This document shows, one piece after another, positions 50,613 through 59,197 of a DNA stretch of 64,000 bases. The DNA lies in NCBI GenBank assembly GCA_020633205.1, contig JACKEB010000010.1:992001-1056000 (forward strand), read 5' to 3'. The DNA comes from Polyangiaceae bacterium. GTDB lineage: Bacteria; Myxococcota_A; Polyangia; Polyangiales; Polyangiaceae. The translations under genes were made by a program, and so were the position numbers. The notes beneath the pieces were generated by a model that was not told the DNA's origin, did not search any database, and saw nothing but the letters and a program-made list of their open reading frames with translations. Each line of letters opens with the position of its first letter. Positions within the stretch are counted from its first letter, which is position 1.

Positions 50613-50636
50613 TGCAGGGCACAGCGCCGCGAGCCC

Positions 50637-51545
50637 CTAGACACTCAACTGCACAGGCAGGCCCATCGCTTCAATCCGCGCGGCAATGTCTTGCATCCGT
50701 TCCGCCGAGAGCGCGATCAGCCGCGCGGCTTCGGGCTGCTCCGAAGGCCGTGCCAGGCCATACAGCAACACACCATTCAGCTTTAGGGGGAGGCGCAGCT
50801 TTTGCTGCGCGAGCTCGCTGAACACATCCAGTAGCGCGCTGAGCTCGGCGTCGCTTGGACCGCGCTCGTTGGTGGCAGCGAGCTCGGGCGCGCCCGCTGC
50901 TTCAAGTGACTGCTGCCCAAACACGCACGTCTGGATCCACGTCGGGCAAATCGCACTCACCGCAGTGAGTCGCTCCACCTGGCGCGCCCCCTCCCCCGCC
51001 ACGGAGTTGACTGCCTGCATGCCTTCACGGGTCACCCGATCGAGCTTGAACCACACCACGCCGCCGCACGTCGCGAAGCGCTCCAGCGCCTGAAGCACGT
51101 GAGGCTTGTTCGCCATCGAGCCGTTGGTGATCAGCGTGCACGGCAGCTCACCGCGCAAGCCGCGCTCCGTCAGCACGCGCTCGAGGAGCGCGATGACTTC
51201 GGCAAACTGCGGGCTCGTGGTGGGCTCGCCGTTGCCACTCAGGGCGATGTCCTTGAGTACGCGCGCGCCCTCGGGCACCCGGCGCTGCATGAAGTCGCCG
51301 TGCTGGATGTCGTCCAAGAGGCCGTTCAGCTCGCCCTCTAGCTGTTCGAGATCGAGCTGCGGACCATTTCCGCGCGTCAAATTCGGCACCTGGCAGTACA
51401 CGCAGCGCCAGTTGCAGGCGTTGTTCGGGTTCAGGTTGATCCCGACGGACACGCCCCCGGCGCGTCGAGACACCACGGGATAGACGTAGGTCAGCCCGGC
51501 CGCGTCGCGGTCATGGTTCACCACACTGAGCTGCCGCTCGGACAT
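50637..51545 (-). CDS. Radical SAM protein
   Basis: Encodes 302 residues. The cluster motif CNWRCVYC gives Cys44, Cys48 and Cys51 for the SAM-binding [4Fe-4S]. NLNPNNACNWRC and GNGEPTTSP are typical of the group that includes pyruvate-formate-lyase activators and small wyosine/TYW1-like enzymes; the exact substrate is not readable. It starts at the ATG at 51545 and diverges from the TetR gene, with the operators between. Confidence 0.85.
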   Translation of the reverse strand: MSERQLSVVNHDRDAAGLTYVYPVVSRRAGGVSVGINLNPNNACNWRCVYCQVPNLTRGNGPQLDLEQLEGELNGLLDDIQHGDFMQRRVPEGARVLKDIALSGNGEPTTSPQFAEVIALLERVLTERGLRGELPCTLITNGSMANKPHVLQALERFATCGGVVWFKLDRVTREGMQAVNSVAGEGARQVERLTAVSAICPTWIQTCVFGQQSLEAAGAPELAATNERGPSDAELSALLDVFSELAQQKLRLPLKLNGVLLYGLARPSEQPEAARLIALSAERMQDIAARIEAMGLPVQLSV

Positions 51546-51661
51546 TGCGCTGGGGACGCTAGCACCGCCGAGGCGCCAGACCTAACCCCCTGAAATTTAG
51601 GCACTTTTAGCCACACCAAAAGAATGACCGAGGCAGTCGCAAAATTTCCCTTGCGCGTTTC

Positions 51662-52414
51662 GTGAATAGCATTCATTTTTTGAACGTGGTTCACGAAACG
51701 GGAACGACGAGTCGCGCGTCGCGCAAGCGGGAGGCGAAGCAGGCGCAGATCCTCGAGATCGCCGAGCGGCTGATCGCCGAGCAAGGCATCGAGGCGTTCA
51801 GCCTGCACGCGGTGGCCCGGGAGCTGGATGTCGTCACCGGCACGCTCTATCGCTACTTCCCCAACAAGGACGCGCTGGTGGCCGCGCTGCATCGCCGCGC
51901 CATCGCCGACTTGCACGAGCGCTTCGGCGCTCATGCCGCCCGCCTGAGCGCCGCCCTCGAGCGCGTCGAGCTGCGTCCCAAAGAGCGCGTCCTCACCGAG
52001 CTGTGCGCCGCGTCGCGCTTCTACCTCGAGCTGCCTGAGCAGCTGCCGAATCGCTTCCGCTTCGTGTGGTTGATGCTCGGTGATCCGCGCTCGCTGATCC
52101 GTCCGGAAGACGTACCGAAGTCCGCGGTGCCGCTGTTGGCCTTCTTGGGCGACGTGCGGGCGCTGTTCGAGCGCGCCACCCAGCTCGGAGCGCTTTCCGA
52201 CGGAAACGCGTTGGACCGTACATTGGTGTTCTGGTCCGCCCAGCAAGGCGTGGTGCAGCTGCAGAAGCTCCAGCGCTACGAAGCCAAGCTCTTCGACTAT
52301 CGCCGACTTGGCGCACAGCTCGCCCGTCCGCTGCTGGTTGGCTGGGGCGCGTCTCAAACCGCGCTCGAGCGCGCCGAGCAAGTGCTCGATCAAATCAACC
52401 TGACCAGCTCCTGA
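51662..52414 (+). CDS. TetR-family transcriptional regulator
   Basis: Encodes up to 250 residues. The HTH is KREAKQAQILEIAERLIAEQ, then GTLYRYFPNKDALVAALHRRA, the standard TetR pattern. The rest is the ligand-binding domain. Start codon is uncertain: GTG 51662, TTG 51680 and GTG 51686 are in frame, and all overlap the palindromic operators, so the true start is probably 51680 or 51686. The next gene is a lipid hydroxylase in the same direction, so lipid metabolism is the likely regulon. Confidence 0.85.
   Translation: MNSIHFLNVVHETGTTSRASRKREAKQAQILEIAERLIAEQGIEAFSLHAVARELDVVTGTLYRYFPNKDALVAALHRRAIADLHERFGAHAARLSAALERVELRPKERVLTELCAASRFYLELPEQLPNRFRFVWLMLGDPRSLIRPEDVPKSAVPLLAFLGDVRALFERATQLGALSDGNALDRTLVFWSAQQGVVQLQKLQRYEAKLFDYRRLGAQLARPLLVGWGASQTALERAEQVLDQINLTSS
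51663..51693. promoter_or_regulatory. Twin TetR-type operators TGAAY-N3-RTTCA
   Basis: Two perfect 13-bp palindromes lie side by side: TGAATAGCATTCA at 51663-51675 and TGAACGTGGTTCA at 51681-51693, centres 18 bp apart. An outer dyad (GTTTCGTGAA at 51657 and TTCACGAAAC at 51690) frames them. They overlap the 5' end of the TetR-like gene, so autoregulation is likely. Confidence 0.7.
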
Positions 52415-52460
52415 TTGTTCGCGCGTCAACGAACGCGCTGTAAGCCACGAGGGAAATCAT

Positions 52461-53087
52461 ATGTTGTTCTTTTCGCCTACCGCATTCGCTGCCGGCGCCG
52501 CCGGCTGGACCTTCGCTGAGTATGCCCTCCACCGCTGGCTCGGCCACGCGAAGCAGCCCAAGAAGACTTCCTCGGGGAAAGGCTCACTGCTGAGCGGGGA
52601 CTTCGGCCCCGAGCACCGCACGCACCACGCGGACACGACGTACTTCGCACCCACCTCGCGCAAGCTCAAAGCTGCCGCGATGCTGGTGCCAGCGCTCGGA
52701 GCTGGCGCGAGCTTGCTCGTCGGTCCGCGCCGCGGGCTCTCCTTCGCGCTCGGCTTCGCGAGTTGCTACGCGGGCTACGAGGTCGTGCACCGACGCATCC
52801 ATACCCACGCCCCGCGTGGACCGTACAGCCGCTGGACGAGGCGCCATCACCTGTCCCATCACTTCAACGCAAAGATCAATCACGGCGTTACCACCCCCAT
52901 CTGGGACGTGGTGTTCAACACCTATCAACCGCCAGGCAAAGTGCGCGTGCCCTCTCGCATCGTGCAACACTGGATGATCGACAGCGAAGGCAAGCTGAAG
53001 CCAGAGTTCGCTGACGACTACGAGCTGGTGGGCAAGGCGCGCCCCGAGCCGAACAGTCCTGTCGAGACGGCGAGCGCGCCCGCCTAA
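52461..53087 (+). CDS. Fatty acid hydroxylase / sterol desaturase family protein
   Basis: Encodes 208 residues of the membrane-bound diiron hydroxylase superfamily. The histidine boxes are HRWLGH, HRTHH, HRRIH and HHLSHH in the expected order, with two hydrophobic regions between them. AGGGAAATC precedes the ATG. It lies 46 bases after the TetR gene and is probably controlled by it. Substrate (fatty acid, carotenoid or sterol-like) is unknown. Confidence 0.85.
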   Translation: MLFFSPTAFAAGAAGWTFAEYALHRWLGHAKQPKKTSSGKGSLLSGDFGPEHRTHHADTTYFAPTSRKLKAAAMLVPALGAGASLLVGPRRGLSFALGFASCYAGYEVVHRRIHTHAPRGPYSRWTRRHHLSHHFNAKINHGVTTPIWDVVFNTYQPPGKVRVPSRIVQHWMIDSEGKLKPEFADDYELVGKARPEPNSPVETASAPA

Positions 53088-53093
53088 GCGCAC

Positions 53094-54761
53094 TCAGTCA
53101 CGCTTCAAGTAGCCGGCCTCGTCGAGCGCCATCAGATAGCCACCTAGCCAGCGGCCCTGCTCGTCCAGCGCTGCTGGGGTGGAGATCGCAGCCAGCACCG
53201 CGCGTCCCCGCGCGGCCCAGTCCCGCTCTGCGTCAGCGCCGAGCCGCAACAAGAACCGCGCGGTGAGCACGTTCGCGCCGAAGGGATGCCGCCGCTTCGC
53301 GAACACGCCCGCCGCGTCCTTGTCGGGGCTGACCGCCCAGTAGGCGTTGAGCTGTTCGTCCCACAGCGCGTCGAGCGCCGTCGCGATGCGCAACGCGGCG
53401 CTGTTCAGTTCACTGGCTGCCGCGGCGTCTGTGTCGCGCAGCGCCGCGGCCAAGCGCACATAGGCAAAGCCGAGGCTCGCGGCGTCCGCCAAGTGATAGC
53501 GACCGCTGCCCTTCGCCGCGTGCTTCACCCGGCCGTCTGGCAGCACGTGGCTCTTCATGAGGTTCCGCGCGGTAGGCAACGCTCGCTCCAGAGCAGAGCG
53601 CTCGCCAGCCTGTCCTAGCGCCGCGAGGGCACTAAGCCAGAGGCCGCTCTCTTCGGCGTACACGTGGGTGTCGACGCGAGGTACACCGAGCTTCAGTCGC
53701 TCGGCCTCGGACTTCGCGTAGTAGATCTTCCCGTCGACGAAGCGACTCCCGCGATCATGCGCGCCGACATCGGCGTCTTGGCTGACGTAGTAGCCGGCGC
53801 TGTTCGGTGCTGCCAGAAAGCGGTCGACGTAGCGCGCGATCGCCGCAGCCCATTTCAAGAAGCGTGGGTCACGGGTCAACCTGTAGGCTTCGGCGTACGC
53901 CGCCAGGTTCGCCGCTTGAAACGTCATCAATTTCTCGTAGTGGGGTGCTTTCCACGTGCTGCCGTCGGAGTACTGGTAGATGCCGCCCCACACCGGGTCG
54001 ATCAGCGCCGCTTGCTGACGGAGGCTGAACAGCGCTCGTTGCCGCGCGGCATTGTCTCTCGCGCCGCGCAACACCTCGAACTCCGCATTCTCTCCGAGTG
54101 GCGCCTTCTGGCGCATGCCCCAGCCGCCCTGCTCAGCATCGTAGTAGGAGTCGAAGTCTCTGAGCGCACGCTGTGCGACCCAAGGCATCGCGTCCAGCGT
54201 GGCGGAGGCGACGCCAGGCTCCAGTGACTCCTCATCCGGGCGGGTGGCGCTGTTCGCACGCTGCAGGATCTCCAGGAGCTCGTCCGGCTCGAGGTAGCCG
54301 CGGTACTTCCCAAGCTCCTCGGCGTCGGGGCTCAGCAGAATCGTGGCAGGCCAGCCCCACTCGGAGTAGCGCTCTTCGATGTCGGGGCGCGAGTCGACAT
54401 CCACGCGGATCACGACGAAGCGATCCCGCAGTAGCTTGCCAACCCGCGGGTCGCGATACGTCGTCTCTTCCATCACGTGGCACCAGTGGCACCACACTGC
54501 AGCCCCGTGGAGCAGGATGAAGCGGCGCTCCTTGCGCGCCCGCTCGAACGTCGCGCTCGACCAAGATGCGAACGCGAAGGCTTGTTCGCCGCCGCGCTCC
54601 CGCGCGAGCGCGATGTTCACCCTATCGGGCGTGCCCTCACGCACCAGGTGCGGTGCTGCCGCGGGCTCGCCACGGCTCGCGCATCCCGCAAGTGCCAGTA
54701 AAACCAGCGCGCTCAGCGCGCCGTGCCGCCGGGGAGCCCAACGCCGTGTACTCGCGGCCAT
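53094..54761 (-). CDS. DUF255 / YyaL-type thioredoxin-fold lipoprotein
   Basis: Encodes 555 residues. A signal peptide ends in LALAGC. The N-terminal domain is the DUF255 thioredoxin fold, with AVWCHWCHVMEETTYRDP in place of CxxC, and DVDSRPDIEERYSEWGWPAT. The C-terminal 380 residues are an alpha-barrel like glycosidase/epimerase domains (GGWGMRQKAPLGEN). The family (YyaL, human SSP411) has unknown reaction. This version is anchored as a lipoprotein, which is unusual for the family as I know it. It converges on the fatty acid hydroxylase gene. Confidence 0.8.
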   Translation of the reverse strand: MAASTRRWAPRRHGALSALVLLALAGCASRGEPAAAPHLVREGTPDRVNIALARERGGEQAFAFASWSSATFERARKERRFILLHGAAVWCHWCHVMEETTYRDPRVGKLLRDRFVVIRVDVDSRPDIEERYSEWGWPATILLSPDAEELGKYRGYLEPDELLEILQRANSATRPDEESLEPGVASATLDAMPWVAQRALRDFDSYYDAEQGGWGMRQKAPLGENAEFEVLRGARDNAARQRALFSLRQQAALIDPVWGGIYQYSDGSTWKAPHYEKLMTFQAANLAAYAEAYRLTRDPRFLKWAAAIARYVDRFLAAPNSAGYYVSQDADVGAHDRGSRFVDGKIYYAKSEAERLKLGVPRVDTHVYAEESGLWLSALAALGQAGERSALERALPTARNLMKSHVLPDGRVKHAAKGSGRYHLADAASLGFAYVRLAAALRDTDAAAASELNSAALRIATALDALWDEQLNAYWAVSPDKDAAGVFAKRRHPFGANVLTARFLLRLGADAERDWAARGRAVLAAISTPAALDEQGRWLGGYLMALDEAGYLKRD

Positions 54762-54818
54762 GCAGCGAGTTACGCCTCAGCAGGGCCGCCGGATCGGATC
54801 GGCTGCGAAGTTCTAGTG

Positions 54819-56345
54819 ATGTCCGAAAATGGCCAGTTTGGGTCCGGCCCCGGGTGTACCACTATTGACGTGACCAACGACGACCAACGCTATCGGGCCC
54901 TGGGCGCTAGGGACCATCGCTTCGATGGGGTGTTCTTCGTGGCGGTCAGCAGCACGGGGATCTACTGCCGCCCCATCTGTCCGGCGCGCCTGCCGGTGCG
55001 GAAGAACTGCACGTTCTATGACACCGCCGCCGAGGCGGAACGCGCTGGTTACCGCGCGTGCTTTCGCTGCCGCCCAGAGCTCTCCCCCGGGTCGGCTCCG
55101 ACGGATCGCAAGCGTGTGCTCGCGGATCGCGCCTACCAGCGTATCCGCGCGGGAGCGCTCAACGATGGCAACGCGGTGGAGCTAGCCCAGGAGTTGGGGG
55201 TGAGCGAACGGCACCTGCGACGCGCCGTGCAGGAGCGCTTCGGGATCTCCCCGGTGGAGCTCGCGCAAACGGCGCGACTCGGCCTCGCGAAGCAGCTACT
55301 CCACGATACCCAGCTGCCGCTCAGCCAGATCTGTCACGCGAGCGGCTTCGGCAGCGTGCGTCGCTTCAACGCGCTGTTCAAGGCGCGCATGGGTCGCTCG
55401 CCGTCGGAGCTACGCAAGGGGCTCGACGTGGAGAATCCGGGAGCACAACTCACGCTGCGCCTCGACTACCGCCCGCCGCTCGCGTTTTCTGAGCTGCTCG
55501 CCTTCCTCAGGCAGCGCGCCATCCCTGGAGTCGAGCAGGTGGATGATGTCTCCTACGCTCGGCTGGCCCGCATCGACGGACACACGGGATGGCTTGAGGT
55601 GCGCGCCGATGGGAGGCGCGAAGCCCTGCGGCTGAGCCTCTCGCACACGTTGGTCCCCTGCTTGATGCAGGTGCTGAGCGCGACGCGCCAGCTGTTCGAC
55701 CTCGACGCGCACCCCGAAGCGATGTCGAAGAGCCTTGGCGCCGACCCGTTGCTCGGGCGCGCCGCCAAACAGAACCCAGGACTACGCGTGCCAGGCGCAT
55801 TCGACGGCTTCGAGGTCGCGGTGAGGGCGCTGCTTGGGCAGCAAGTAACGGTCAAGGCCGCAACAACGCTCGCGGGTCGCCTGGTGGAACGCTTCGGAGA
55901 AACGCTGCCGGAAGACACCCGCCTGGGAGGGCCAAGTACGCTGTCGCGACTATTCCCCACGGCAAAAGCTTTGAGCGACGCGGGCGCAGATGCGATCGCA
56001 AAGGTCGGACTCCCCGGGCGGCGCGCCGAGTCGATTCGTGCGCTTGCCGGCGCGGTGGCGCGCGGCGAGCTGAGGCTGACCCCAGGTGCGGATCCCGAAG
56101 CAGTCGAGGCCGCGCTCGTCGCGCTGCCCGGCGTGGGTCCCTGGACCGCCGGATACATCGCCATGCGCGCGCTACACGACCCAGATGCGTTGCCCCACGG
56201 AGACTTGGTCCTGCGCCAGGCGCTGGGTTCGAAAGCGGCGCCGGTCAGCAACCGAGCCCTGGAAGCGCACGCCGAAGCGTGGAGTCCCTGGCGTGCCTAC
56301 GCCACGCTCCTGCTCTGGCAGAGCTCCTCACCCCCACCCCCTTGA
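54819..56345 (+). CDS. Ada-AlkA fusion: alkylation-response activator and 3-methyladenine DNA glycosylase
   Basis: Encodes 508 residues from the ATG at 54819. The Ada metal-binding domain has Cys50, Cys54, Cys81 and Cys84 (Cys50 is the methyl acceptor). An AraC-type HTH follows (about 105-195, ERHLRRAVQERFGISPVELA). The C-terminal half is an AlkA glycosylase: N-terminal domain, then the HhH-GPD motif ALPGVGPWTAGYIAMRAL and the catalytic Asp in LPHGDLVLRQAL. One protein therefore senses methyl-phosphotriesters, activates the response and excises alkylated bases. ogt follows seven bases later. Confidence 0.93.
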   Translation: MSENGQFGSGPGCTTIDVTNDDQRYRALGARDHRFDGVFFVAVSSTGIYCRPICPARLPVRKNCTFYDTAAEAERAGYRACFRCRPELSPGSAPTDRKRVLADRAYQRIRAGALNDGNAVELAQELGVSERHLRRAVQERFGISPVELAQTARLGLAKQLLHDTQLPLSQICHASGFGSVRRFNALFKARMGRSPSELRKGLDVENPGAQLTLRLDYRPPLAFSELLAFLRQRAIPGVEQVDDVSYARLARIDGHTGWLEVRADGRREALRLSLSHTLVPCLMQVLSATRQLFDLDAHPEAMSKSLGADPLLGRAAKQNPGLRVPGAFDGFEVAVRALLGQQVTVKAATTLAGRLVERFGETLPEDTRLGGPSTLSRLFPTAKALSDAGADAIAKVGLPGRRAESIRALAGAVARGELRLTPGADPEAVEAALVALPGVGPWTAGYIAMRALHDPDALPHGDLVLRQALGSKAAPVSNRALEAHAEAWSPWRAYATLLLWQSSSPPPP

Positions 56346-56352
56346 GAAAGGT

Positions 56353-56826
56353 ATGAAAATGAAGACGGAAGAACGCGTGTCACTCGACACGCCCGTGGGA
56401 CGCCTGCAAATCGTGCTCGAGTCGGGCGCGCTGACTCGCATCCTGTGGGCGAACGAGCCACAAGGGACGGATACCCTCGGGCCAAGCCGAGCGGCGAAGC
56501 GGGCCCAGAAGCAGCTGAGCGAGTACTTCGCTGGCAGGCGCCAGAAGTTCGAGCTCGAGCTCGATCCCCGAGGAACCGAGTTTCAATGTCGCGTATGGCA
56601 CGAGCTCGGCCAGATCCCGTTCGGAGAAACCCGAAGCTATGGAGACGTCGCGAAGACCTTGGGCAAACCCACGGCCTCGCGAGCAGTGGGAGCAGCGAAC
56701 GGCAAGAACCCCATCCCGATCATCTTGGCCTGCCACCGCGTGATCGGCGCCTCGGGGGCGCTGACCGGCTTTGCAGGTGGCCTCGACACGAAGCGCTGGC
56801 TCTTGGACCACGAATCGGCTTCCTGA
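56353..56826 (+). CDS. ogt: Methylated-DNA-protein cysteine methyltransferase
   Basis: Encodes 157 residues from the ATG at 56353. It moves the methyl group of O6-methylguanine to its own Cys127, the suicide nucleophile in ILACHRVIG. The usual PCHR is ACHR here, which some members show. GTEFQCRVWHELGQIPFGETRSYGDVA is the helix-turn-helix DNA-binding part, and RAVGAANGKNP contains the Asn hinge. GAGAAAGG lies upstream. It is seven bases after the Ada-AlkA gene, forming an adaptive-response operon. Confidence 0.93.
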   Translation: MKMKTEERVSLDTPVGRLQIVLESGALTRILWANEPQGTDTLGPSRAAKRAQKQLSEYFAGRRQKFELELDPRGTEFQCRVWHELGQIPFGETRSYGDVAKTLGKPTASRAVGAANGKNPIPIILACHRVIGASGALTGFAGGLDTKRWLLDHESAS

Positions 56827-56827
56827 C

Positions 56828-57337
56828 TCAGAGCACGCGGTCGAGCCAGATCCGATCGCGCAACGGGATGCCTTCCTCCAGCAACCCGTCGGCGTAGCCT
56901 CTTTCCGCACAGAACCAATCCCGCTCGATGCGCAGGAAGCGAAAGCCCAGGCGCTGGTAGAAGCGCAGCTGGCGGGTCCCTGCTGTCGCGGTGGCCAAGT
57001 ACACCTGTCGCACCTGCTGAATCGCCAACGCCTCCAGCACTTGGTTGAGCATCCAGCCGCCCAAGCCTCGAGCGCGCAGCTCCGGCACGACGGCGATGTT
57101 CTTGATCTCGAGCGCACTAGCCGAAGCCCAAGCCTCCTCGATGGGAGTGCACAAGGTGACTCCGAGCGGCTGCTCTTCCTTGAGCAGCACGAAGGCTTGC
57201 CCGAGAGAGTGATAGGCGGCGATGGCAGGCTCGGAGTCGTCCGCCAAGCGCAAGAGCGGTAGCAACCCGCTGCGCTCACCGATCACTCGCGCGAGCCCAT
57301 GGCCCTCAGGGTGTCGAGCGATGGGCTCCGTGTGCAT
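56828..57337 (-). CDS. GNAT acetyltransferase
   Basis: Encodes 169 residues. The acetyl-CoA loop is NIAVVPELRARGLGGWMLNQ and the C-terminal half has FYQRLGFRFLRIERDWFC, the GNAT pattern. The substrate is unknown. It converges on ogt with one base between stops. The ATG at 57337 is the only convincing start. Confidence 0.85.
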   Translation of the reverse strand: MHTEPIARHPEGHGLARVIGERSGLLPLLRLADDSEPAIAAYHSLGQAFVLLKEEQPLGVTLCTPIEEAWASASALEIKNIAVVPELRARGLGGWMLNQVLEALAIQQVRQVYLATATAGTRQLRFYQRLGFRFLRIERDWFCAERGYADGLLEEGIPLRDRIWLDRVL

Positions 57338-57362
57338 GCAGAGACTCTAGCCGACAAGCGCC

Positions 57363-57389
57363 AAAACGGCGCCCGTGGGGCGCCGTTTT
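57363..57389 (-). terminator. Intrinsic terminator of the ammonium transporter gene
   Basis: AAAACGGCGCC and GGCGCCGTTTT form an 11-bp stem, with T-rich ends on both strands. It lies 45 bases beyond the leftward amt stop. Confidence 0.85.
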
Positions 57390-57434
57390 CGCTGAGCTCC
57401 AGTTAGAAGCTCACTGCCGGCTTGGGTCGGCTTC

Positions 57435-58787
57435 TCACTCTGCCGGCATGGGCTCGGCCTCGTGCACCGGCGCGTGGTGACGTGCGCTGATGCCCGTGCC
57501 CATGTCGTAGGCGTGCATGTCGTGCTCGCCAGCGTCGAGGCCCTCGAGCTCTTCTTCCTCGCTGACGCGCAAGCCCATCGTGACCTTCAAGAGGCCGAAC
57601 AGGAGCGCGCTCACGACCAGGGTGAAGCCGGCGTACACACCGATACCGTAGAGCTGTGCGACGACGCTCTTGCCCTCACCGAAGATCCCCGCGGCAAGGG
57701 TGCCCCAGACGCCGCACACGAGGTGCACGCTGGTCGCGCCGACCGGGTCATCGATCTTGATCTTGTCGAAGAAGATCACCGCTCCAACCACCAGTCCGCC
57801 GGAGATGGCGCCGATGATGATGGCTTCGATTGGCGTCACGACGTCCGCGCCGGCAGTGACACCCACCAGGCCCGCGAGGATACCGTTGAGGGCCATCGAG
57901 AGGTCTGGCTTTCGCGAGACGAAGTTGTAGGCGAAGATCGCTCCGACGCCACCTGCCGCTGCCGCGAGGCAAGTGGTGACGAGCACCAGGGACGTCGCCT
58001 CGGGGTTCGCGCTCAAGACCGAGCCGCCGTTGAAGCCGAACCAGCCGAGCCACAGCAGGAAGACGCCGATGGTCGCCAGGGGCATGTTGCTGCCGGGGAT
58101 CGGCGTGACGCTGCCGTCCTTGCCGTACTTCCCACGGCGTGGCCCGAGGAACAGGATCCCAACGAGCGCTGCCCAACCACCGACGGAGTGCACCAGCGTC
58201 GACCCGGCGAAGTCGTAGAAGCCAGCTTGCTTCAGGAAACCGCCGCCCCAGTGCCAGGCGCCCGCGATCGGGTACGCCAGGGCGACGAACAGCGTGGCGA
58301 AGACCATGAAGCTATTCAGCTTGATCCGCTCGGCAACGGCGCCCGAGACGATCGTGGCGCAAGTCGCGGCGAACATGCCCTGGAACAGGAAGTCCGTGTA
58401 GTAGGTGTAGCCGCCGCTGGCGTAGGCCGTCGTCATGCCTTCAGGCGTCGGGTGCAAACCCCACCCCGCAAAGCCGATGTAGCCGTTGAACGTGCCCGGG
58501 TACATCAGGCCGAAGCCGATCACGTAGTAAGTCAGCAGGCCGATGCACACGATGAACGTGTTCTTGAACAGGATGTTGACCGTGTTCTTCGCCCGCGTGA
58601 GGCCGGTCTCCAGCGTGGCGAACCCGAGGTGCATGATGAACACCAAGCCGGTGCACACCATCATCCAGGTGTTGTTCGCGACGAACTCCCCTTTGGAGAC
58701 GACGGGCGCGGCTTCGTCTGCCAACGCGATGCTGGGAGCGAGCAGCGCGGCTCCCAGGGCAAGCAACCCAAACAGCTTTTTGGACAT
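57435..58787 (-). CDS. amt: Ammonium transporter
   Basis: Encodes 450 residues. A signal peptide-like start (MSKKLFGLLALGAALLAPSI, cleaved at ALAD) is followed by eleven membrane helices. The central twin histidines are in STLVHSVGGWAALVG and SVHLVCGVWGTL. GWFGFNGGSVLSANPEA and the C-terminal tail LRVSEEEELEGLDAGEHDMHAY match the Amt family; the tail is where P-II binds. It mediates ammonium uptake, with glnB the likely regulator although the two are 30 kb apart. No sigma-54 site is recognised upstream. Confidence 0.95.
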   Translation of the reverse strand: MSKKLFGLLALGAALLAPSIALADEAAPVVSKGEFVANNTWMMVCTGLVFIMHLGFATLETGLTRAKNTVNILFKNTFIVCIGLLTYYVIGFGLMYPGTFNGYIGFAGWGLHPTPEGMTTAYASGGYTYYTDFLFQGMFAATCATIVSGAVAERIKLNSFMVFATLFVALAYPIAGAWHWGGGFLKQAGFYDFAGSTLVHSVGGWAALVGILFLGPRRGKYGKDGSVTPIPGSNMPLATIGVFLLWLGWFGFNGGSVLSANPEATSLVLVTTCLAAAAGGVGAIFAYNFVSRKPDLSMALNGILAGLVGVTAGADVVTPIEAIIIGAISGGLVVGAVIFFDKIKIDDPVGATSVHLVCGVWGTLAAGIFGEGKSVVAQLYGIGVYAGFTLVVSALLFGLLKVTMGLRVSEEEELEGLDAGEHDMHAYDMGTGISARHHAPVHEAEPMPAE

Positions 58788-59197
58788 AGAAACTCCTTGA
58801 GCCCTCGATCACGGAAACGCTTTGGGGGAAGGCTCGGGCTAGGTCCGAGTCGTGGCTGACGCGGACAGCGTGAGTTCGCACTCGCGGCCCCGGTGGTTCG
58901 AGGTGGAGCACGGCCGGCGCTTTGGGTGGTGGTCGCCCTCGGCGCGGGGTGGTTGCTTGCAGGTGTAAAAGGCGCGGGTTTCGTACGCGTTTCCTAGAGT
59001 TTCCGGGTCATGACACGATGCAAAAATTGCGTTATTTCAGCGGGTTAGGCGCGCTCGGAACAGTCACAAAAGACGAAAAGAGCGAAACATAGCGAAGCGT
59101 TCGAGGCAAAACGGCGCGCTCCGCGCGCGGCCTGAACGTGGGCACAGCGGCCGCTAGATTCGCCCACGCACGACTCACGGAGTAGGCTCGCCCGCCC
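58788..59197. other. Non-coding interval upstream of amt
   Basis: A 410-bp divergent spacer between amt and the next membrane gene. No gene is seen; the promoter for amt must lie here. I find no clear -24/-12 element and no hairpin worth naming. Confidence 0.4.

Noticed and set aside
57462..58859. Long frame opposite the ammonium transporter gene
   Set aside because: It is a shadow of the high-GC amt gene with His/Asp/Arg-rich, non-protein-like composition.
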